Below, piece after piece: positions 57,501 to 64,000 of a stretch of 64,000 bases of DNA; within the stretch, counting starts at the first letter, position 1; every line of letters begins with the position of its first letter. The notes beneath the pieces are model-generated. The model searched no databases, was not told the origin of the DNA, and was given only the letters and a program-made list of their open reading frames with translations. The stretch is taken from NCBI GenBank assembly GCA_945910005.1, contig OX246744.1, forward strand, positions 1,018,699-1,082,698. Direction: 5' to 3'. This DNA comes from Isoperla grammatica (taxonomy: Eukaryota; Arthropoda; Insecta; Plecoptera; Perlodidae). The translations under genes were made by a program, and so were the position numbers.

Positions 57501-60500
57501 GATCAATGCTGGTTTTACATTTGATACTTCTGCCCAGCTGGACATTGTTCGTACAAAACCACATCACCCTCATTTGTAGCGATCTCAAAATATATCTAAA
57601 ACACATTCATTTGACTAGGGTTTTAGTGTCTGTAGTAAGACAACCCTTTGCCGTTGTTGCTATACAAAATGTGTACAAGCAAGTTATTATAAAATGATGT
57701 ATTAGAAATAGACTTGGTCAAGAGATTGCCTCACGACTTACGCGCTTCCTTGCAGGTTAAGAGGGGCTTGGACCACTTGCGTCCACTCGAACAGACAGCG
57801 AACTTGTGTTTAGCGTTGGGAACAAAGCCGGGCTTGCACTTGAAACTGGCCTTGGACAGTTTGGGTAGTTTCTTAGAACAGTCCAACACCTTGACTACCT
57901 TCTTGACAGTCATCGTGCAGTTGATGAGCAAGTCGGTGGATATCATGGGCGGACAGCCGACGAAGATGGTGGCGATGTTCTAAACACATGGAACACCTCA
58001 TAATCTAGCGACAATATGTCACACACACGACACATGAAGGAGATAAGTAAATACGGGCTAAAACGCTGGCACAGCGTAGTTTGGTAATAGCTACGAAGGT
58101 GTGAGGAAGGGTGGTGAGAGGTATACAGACCTGCATCGCGTCTTTTAGATTGATAGAAGCCGAATGCGTGTTCACAAGTTTGCTACTTCCACTCCCAGCG
58201 TCAACACTCAGCACACCAGACACCTGGAAACAGTCTTGTATTAGATAAATTTATACTCTCTAGCCCTAGTGGATCTGGGTACAGATAAAGATTCCAGATA
58301 CCAAGAATATTACTTGATCTACCGCGTTGAGCTCACCCGATATAATACAGGGTTTCTCGCTTATAAAACCATCCAGCAATGAGCTCTCCCAATATAATCC
58401 AGGGTTACTCGCTTATAGATCCATCCAGCATTGAGCTTTCCCGATAAAATACAGGGTTACTCGCTTTTAAATATATCCAGCATTGAGCTCTTCCGATATA
58501 ATACAGGGTTGCTCGCTTACAGAACCATCCAGCATTGAGCTCTCCCGATAAAATACAGGGTTTCTCGCTTAAAAATCCATCTAGCATTGAGCTCTCCCGA
58601 TATAATACAGGGTTACTCGCTTGTAGAACCATCCAGCATTGAGCTCACCCAATATAATACAGGGTAACTCGCTTATAGAACCATCCAACATTGAGCCTAC
58701 TCGGTATAATACAGGGTTACTCGATTATAGAACCATCCAGCATTGAGCTCACCGGATATAATACAGGGTTACTCGCTCATAGAATCATCCTTTATTCGGA
58801 TTATCAAACATACACTAACGGCAGTATTATATTTTAGCCCCGTTTGCCATGATCATAATGAAAAATAGATTGATTAGACATTTGCACATTCTGAGAAAAA
58901 TGAATGAGAAGGATAATTACTAAAGTAAAGGCCAATTAGCATTTCTATTTCATTTTAACTTGAAATTCAAGGAATGAATAATACTTAAAACTGAAAAAAA
59001 TGACGTACATTTTTATTAGTCGGTCTGTCTTTGAAGGTCAGTTAATTATAATTCACTCATTAAATTGACAATGCACCACCTACGCAAGCTGTGACGCTGA
59101 TGAAAACTTTTACTGGCAATCCGTGTATAATGACGTACTACAAAAACAATTTGTATAGAACGATCCTCGGACAGATCAAATCTCGTCAGCCGTACAAACT
59201 TCTTATTGTTATTTTCATTTACCACATTGTTAATTGTTATTTATTTCATCGGATTCAAAATCCATTTCCGGAAGTTGATAAAGCATAACGTGCATAAGCT
59301 GTCGTTTATGATATCTGTTGTTGCTTAATATCATTCATGCATCTCATATCTGCATACATACACACATAACATGTATATCCTGTTGGTTTCGTGTCTTTTG
59401 ATTTTAATGCTACTAATGATGTTTATTTGTCTTGATTGTTACACGGAAGTGTCAAGGTTGCACGCAGCGCTTAGGTAAATGTGCCGTAAAGCAGCCTTTC
59501 TCACGCTTTCGTCACAACCGAGGAACCCTTCTTCACTCTTAAGCAATCAGCGAACGGTGTTTGGGGGGAGGGGTGGGAGAAGGCTTGTCATAGGCGGTTC
59601 TCTGGTTGGCTACGAGCTCCTTGCCTATGACGACAGCTTAAACGGTGACTTTGGAGCCGTCCTAGCAACGAAGCACTCAATAAATTCAAAGTTGTTCTGA
59701 ATCGGCCTTGTGTATTCTGGCGTTTGTCCGCAGGTGTTCGCACTGTCCAATCACTGATTCATTTGTTTCGTATTTGAAATATTGATCTTTGATTGGTTAT
59801 CGCTCACTCGTCGATGGTGTTCGAAGCCTACAGGGTTGGTTTAGTCACTTTAAATTAAAGTCCCCCACTGCAAATCAGTTGAGTTACTGAGTGATAGACT
59901 CTAAAATGTGAATTTAATTTAAAAAAAAAGTAGTCTTGGGGTGAGTTTAATAAGGGTATCTATATTACAATCAGCAGAATCACTGACAGAACTCACAATA
60001 GACGGGTAACAAGGGGGATCAGGGGGTTTTAGCCTCATCAGCTGGATATTTTGAACGCGAATAGTAGATGCAAAATAAAGGTTACAAAAATAAGGTTTTT
60101 TATTTGGAAAGAATATGTTTTATACACATTTTTACAAATAAGAGAAATTAAAACAAAATGTTTTAAAGTATTATAACAACTTACAATCAAGTTTCAGAAA
60201 ATTTTGATCCATTTGTGGGTAATTTAAATTGTTTAAACGGGAAAAATATACTTTATATTTCAACTTTGCTTATCAATTTTTATTTAGGTGGAAAGGTAGT
60301 CTCACTGTAAAAACTGCGCTCATTTAAAGTGTTTTAGAAATATTATGTGAACGCTGTTCAATATTGAGATGTGACATTTTAGGAGGCATTTTAGTTCATA
60401 AGAACTAAACACTGTGTTTTTTTAAATTTCAATTAGGCCTATTGCAATGTTGTGTTATGCAAATGGCCAAATGCAAATGTCTATTCAATCTATTATTCAT

Positions 60501-61310
60501 TTTGAGCATGGAAAACGAGGCTTAAATATAATACTGCCGTTGGTGTATGTTTGATAATGTCAATAAGGGATGATTCTATAAGCGAGTAAACCTGTATTAT
60601 GTCGGGCGAGCTCAATGCTGGATGATTCTATAAGCGAGTAACCCTGTATTATATCGGGTGAGCTCAATGCTGGATGATTCTATAAGCGAGTAACTCTGTA
60701 TTATATCGGCTAAGCTCAATGCTGGATGATTCTATAAGCGAGTAACCCTGTATTATATCGGGTGAGCTCAATGCTGGATGGTTCTATAAGCGAGTAACCC
60801 TGTATTATATCGGGTGAGCTCAATGCTGGATGGTTCAATAAGCGAGTAACCCTGTATTATATCGGGTAAGCTCAATGCTGGATGATTCTATAAGCGAGTA
60901 ACCCTATATTATATTGGGTGAGCTCAATGCTGGATGGTTTTATAAGCGAGTAACCCTGTATTATATCGAGTGAGCTCAATGCTGGATGGTTATATAAGAG
61001 AGTAACCCTATATATATATATATATATACAAATTTTAAATTGGCCTACTGCAATGATGTATAATAAAATAATGATGTAATGATCTTCATATTTAAAAAAA
61101 ATATTAACTAAGTTTAGTTTTTACGAACCTACGTCCTCATTTGACACGTTTTCGATATTTTGTGGCGTTCACAAAATAAAAGTAAAGCAACAGCTTTGGC
61201 GCAATTTAAAAACATATCTCTCTCTAAATGTAACCATTTTCGGCTGCCCTGCAATAAGTAATGAAGGAAACACTTACAATGAGCAGTAGTAGACATAGTA
61301 GCTTGAACAT
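54577..61310 (-). CDS. Secreted sushi-like/mucin/C-type lectin protein, 6 exons, 499 aa
   Basis: Exons in transcript order: 61310-61278, 58223-58131, 57979-57742, 57007-56252, 55293-55072, 54734-54577. All have GT-AG junctions and consistent phase. Exons 1-2 give a signal peptide (MFKLLCLLLLI then VSGVLSVDA). Exon 3 encodes a CCP/sushi-like module with Cys spaced CPP...C...C...C..GF.P...C...W..P...C. Exon 4 is a ~250-residue Thr/Ala/Val-rich mucin stalk built of TTVAGAT heptads. Exons 5-6 form a C-type lectin-like domain: SWTNGEANCQ..NAHIMHIDSDAE, YIGA, WMQNEPSKG, then DC...YYIICKK. EPS stands at the usual EPN position and no WND is seen, so calcium-dependent sugar binding may be weakened. 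It probably acts outside the cell as an adhesion or recognition protein. The start ATG is in a good signal-peptide context. Confidence 0.78.
55327..55368. repeat. (GA)n microsatellite
   Basis: A run of GAGAGA with one CA interruption, about 30 bp upstream (minus-strand sense) of lectin exon 5. Confidence 0.8.
55375..56245. other. Lectin gene intron 4
   Basis: AT-rich intron with no recognisable repeat or exon. A good donor (CTGCAA|GTAAGT on the minus strand) is at 56,251. Confidence 0.5.
56290..56800 (-). repeat. 21-bp coding repeat of the mucin stalk
   Basis: On the plus strand the unit reads GTTGTAGTTGCCCCAGCAAC with one further base. In sense it encodes Thr-Thr-Val-Ala-Gly-Ala-Thr, repeated about 20 times and grading into TTTTTV-type runs. 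Hydroxy-amino-acid-rich repeats of this kind are usually O-glycosylated. Confidence 0.85.
57046..57067. repeat. Poly-G run near the exon 4 acceptor of the lectin gene
   Basis: About 20 G on the plus strand, i.e. a C-run 40-60 bp upstream of the exon 4 acceptor in the gene's sense. It may act as a pyrimidine tract. Confidence 0.7.
57190..57735. other. Lectin gene intron 3
   Basis: AT-rich intron sequence without a recognised repeat or additional exon. Confidence 0.45.
58330..61015. mobile_element. Foldback element with minisatellite arms (FB/Galileo-like)
   Basis: Both arms are arrays of the same 52-bp unit in opposite orientation: about nine copies at 58,330-58,790 (GAGCTCACCCGATATAATAC, AGGGTTACTCGCTTATAGAA, CCATCCAGCATT) and about nine inverted copies at 60,575-61,005. 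Inside the arrays the arms continue as ordinary inverted repeats (CAAACATACACTAACGGCAG at 58,807; CTGCCGTTGGTGTATGTTTG at 60,534), to about 58,900 and 60,470. The centre (58,900-60,470) is AT-rich, carries a SINE copy and has no transposase. Long inverted arms made of tandem repeats are the hallmark of foldback elements. It lies in intron 1 of the lectin gene. Confidence 0.7.
59637..59935 (+). mobile_element. SINE copy (5'-truncated)
   Basis: AAACGGTGACTTTGGAGCCG, CTGAATCGGCCTTGT, CCGCAGGTGTTCGCACTGTC and AAAGTCCCCCACTGCAAATC follow in the same order as in the SINE at 24,179-24,712. The tRNA-like head is missing, and the tail is a short A-run rather than (ATTT)n. Confidence 0.75.
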
Positions 61311-61384
61311 GATCCTTGAGCGGTGGACTAATAGCTTGGACTTGCAGGCTGACTTCTGGCATGAATCCGTGTGGCTCCCGAATA

Positions 61385-61880
61385 TATAGACAATATCCCT
61401 GACGGATATTCGATCAGATTTACATCTCGAATCAATTGATCAATCAATTGATGTCCTCGGGGTCCGTTTCACATTCAGGCGCTCTATCAAATCAACACGA
61501 TGTTTGGATATAACAATGGTTTATTGAATAGTGTTACAGGATGTGTTACACAAAGAAGTTAGGTGTTGTTATACCGAGTACATTTGTTACTAGTGTAATA
61601 CTCGATGTGTGTAGTTGGTAATATCTAGATGAATTCTTCACGCGGGTGTAAGCTTATATGGTACATAGAAAAACTCCCCACAAGGCGTGAAAAAGAAGCC
61701 AATCTACACTTATTGTATTCGGCTTTCTTTAAATTTTATAAAATTACAATTACTTTTTTTCTCTGTGTTGAAAATAAGTTAGGTTTCTCGAAAGTCATGT
61801 TTACAAAATACCCAAGTGTTTTACTTATCCCTTATCTGTACTTCTATAGTTCTTACCATCTTCTTGAAACAGGTATATTG
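61385..61880. other. Upstream region of the lectin gene
   Basis: No exon or repeat is recognised. The lectin gene's promoter should lie here (minus strand, above 61,310). CGAATATATAGACAATAT at 61,378-61,395 contains a TATATA about 70 bp upstream of the start codon and could be a TATA element. Confidence 0.35.
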
Positions 61881-62094
61881 TAGATAAGTTACTGGTAATG
61901 TCTAACACATGGGCATGACGAATGAGGTTTGTGTTCTGTACTAAGCGGAAGGCTGCCTTTACAAATGTGTGAAAGGACGTGAGGCATCCGTTGGTTTTCA
62001 TTGAAATAGCGTGCATGAATGGAGCAGAGATTAGAATCTGTGGTCGGCATGAGAGAAGTGACGTTGGTATTAGTATAGGACAGAGATTTAACAG

Positions 62095-63076
62095 GGAACC
62101 TGTTCTGTTATAGAGGGCTGTGTACGCCCATTAAGCGATGTGAACCTGTTCTGTTATAGAGGGCTGTGTACGCCCATTAAGCGATGTGAACCTGTTCTGT
62201 TATAGAGGGCTGTGTACGCCCATTAAGCGATGTGAACCTGTTCTGTTATAGAGGGCTGTGTACGCCCATTAAGCGTTGTGAACCTGTTCTGTTATAGAGG
62301 GCTGTGTACGCCCATTAAGCGATGTGAACCTGTTCTGTTATAGAGGGCTGTGTACGCCCATTAAGCGATGTTAACCTGTTCTGTTATAGAGGGCTGTGTA
62401 CGCCCATTAAGCGATGTGAACCTGTTCTGTTATAGAGGGCTGTGTACGCCCATTAAGCGTTGTGAACCTGTTCTGTTATAGAGGGCTGTGTACGCCCATT
62501 AAGCGATGTGAACCTGTTCTGTTATAGAGGGCTGTGTACGCCCATATAGCGATGTGAACCTGTTCTGTTATAGAGGGCTGTGTACGCCCATTAAGCGTTG
62601 TGAACCTGTTCTGTTATAGAGGGCTGTGTACGCCTAATAAGCGTTGTGAACCTGTTCTGTTATAGAGGGCTGTGTCCGCCCATTAAGCGTTGTGAACCTG
62701 TTCTGTTATAGAGGGCTGTGTACGCCCATTAAGCGATGTGAACCTGTATGTTATAGAGGGCCGTGTACGCCCATTAAGCGATGTGAACCTATTCTGTTAT
62801 AGAACGCTGTTAACGCCCATCTAGCGATGTGAACCTGTTCTGTTATAGAGGGCTGTGTACGCCCATTAAGCGTTGTGAACCTGTTCTGTTATAGAGGGCT
62901 GTGTACGCCCATTAAGCGTTGTGAACCTGTTCTGTTATAGAGGGCTGTGTACGCCCATTAAGCGTTGTGAACCTGTTCTGTTATAGAGGGCTGTGTACGC
63001 CCATTAAGCGATGTGAACCTGTATGTTATAGAGGGCCGTGTACGCCCATTAAGCGATGTGAACCTGTATGTTATAG
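62095..63076 (+). repeat. 46-bp minisatellite from the 5' edge of exon 19, ~21 copies
   Basis: The unit GAACCTGTTCTGTTATAGAG plus GGCTGTGTACGCCCATTAAGCGATGT is the 3' splice site and first bases of nardilysin exon 19 (TATAG|AGG GCT GTG TAC GCC CA). About 21 copies are followed by a full exon 19-like sequence at 63,077. The parent gene has only two copies (52,376-52,450), so expansion occurred mainly in this duplicate. Confidence 0.9.
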
Positions 63077-63760
63077 AGGGCCGTGTACGCCCAGATCACC
63101 GCCGACGAGATCAGATGGTTCGTTGTGGATGACTTCAATGTCTCATCGCACGGAACCATTTTCAGGAGGCTCAAAGTTCAGGTGGTTGAATCCGACTGGA
63201 GTGCCTAGCCAGGAGAAGGAGGGGGGGGCAGAGGCATTCAAGGGGATGCCGACTGTTCTAAGCAACTGCTAAAATTAGTTTTGAAAGGAATCCTATCTTT
63301 TTTAAGATTAAGAAACTAAACTTAGATTAGAACTGACAAACATAGGCCTACATAAACAAATACATTAATCATTGAAAGAAAAATTTCTTTTATAAGTGTG
63401 TTCTTCTAAACAAACTCTTTAAACGTTCCCCTTGGGATTCTACAGTGACTCTTCTTTGATATTCTCCCTTCGTCTACAATATTATTTGATTCGTTTTATC
63501 GTAGAACGTTGTCTTTCACATTTTGCTACCAACACAATTTAATAAAACAACACACCCACACACGTGTAGTGTATGTAAACTAGTGAACCATCTGTGCGGG
63601 TACCAACCGAACAGTGTTGTTGCAGATATTCGGCTGTCGTGTCCTTGACGAGGTTACCAGTGACCCCAAGTTGACCTTGGAGAGGCGGAGAGGAGAGTGC
63701 AAGATATACCAGAGCAGGGAGGAGAGGAGGAGGAGGAAGAAGGAAAGCAAGGAACACTGA
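63077..63760 (+). pseudogene. Partial duplicate of nardilysin exons 19-20
   Basis: 63077-63181 copies exon 19 (105 bp, frame open, donor CAG|GTGGTT kept, about six residue changes) and 63626-63760 copies exon 20 with its acceptor TTGCAG. The intron between and the DNA after also match 52,548-53,001 and 53,130-53,400. At the end of exon 20 the donor AA|GTAAGG is AA|GCAAGG and the frame runs on to TGA at 63,758-63,760. No copies of exons 16-18 are present upstream. Exon 21 could lie beyond the window. It is probably a non-functional 3' fragment, though the exons are little damaged. Confidence 0.75.
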
Positions 63761-64000
63761 AGTTGTCGCAACGTATAGTGTGGAGAATCAAGCACAATTT
63801 CCTCTTATAAAGGTTGAAGAAACATTCTAGAGGTGTTGTATTATGGTTTTAATAGTTCAAATATCCTTCCACAAGAAAGTAAAACGTCTATCAACGTCGC
63901 CTATGCTCAACCGAAGAACATAACGGTATCACATCAACTACAAGTACAATAATATGTAAGACAAGTGATAGTCTGTAAAGCTAGACCGGAATGCAGAGAT

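Noticed and set aside
62095..63076. CRISPR array
   Set aside because: The 46-bp units are contiguous with no unique spacers, match a splice junction of the neighbouring gene, and the genome is eukaryotic. The same applies to the 52-bp and 30-bp arrays.

Overview
This window is nuclear DNA of an invertebrate animal, most likely an arthropod. GC-rich coding exons with GT-AG introns sit in AT-rich DNA packed with SINE, LINE, Penelope-like and DNA-transposon remnants, foldback elements and minisatellites. One gene belongs to a secreted protein family I know only from arthropods (DUF4803 type). There are no operons, CRISPR arrays or bacterial features. All gene models were read by eye from splice sites and codon phase.

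Layout. 1-13.6 kb: a 150-bp tandem array, several foldback elements, three LINE tails, an inverted pair of Penelope-like element 3' ends (6.2-8.7 kb), and one doubtful minus-strand exon (4.1-4.5 kb). 13.7-22.0 kb: an eight-exon plus-strand gene for a secreted DUF4803-type protein (667 codons). 22-30.4 kb: intergenic DNA with a tRNA-derived SINE, two tandem arrays, two inverted copies of a hAT-like element and a Harbinger-like element ending about 150 bp before the next gene. 30.5-53.8 kb: a 21-exon plus-strand gene for a nardilysin-type M16 zinc metallopeptidase (about 2,885 residues), with an intact zinc site and a first exon that adds about 1,840 residues of low-complexity repeats. 54.6-61.3 kb: a six-exon minus-strand gene for a secreted sushi-like/mucin/C-type-lectin protein, convergent with nardilysin; its first intron holds a foldback element whose arms are 52-bp minisatellites. 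62.0-64.0 kb: a partial duplicate of the 3' end of the nardilysin gene.

The most unusual feature is a set of at least nine minisatellites or short tandem duplications (about 30-155 bp units) whose units overlap the edge of a coding exon, mostly its splice site. The largest is 65 copies of a 103-bp unit (44.3-50.9 kb), made of the first ~85 bp of nardilysin exon 16 plus the last ~18 bp of the preceding intron. Each unit therefore carries a 3' splice site, and most also carry a possible 5' splice site that would give a 57-nt, frame-preserving exon.

The three genes do not form an evident pathway. One encodes a metallopeptidase and the other two encode secreted proteins.
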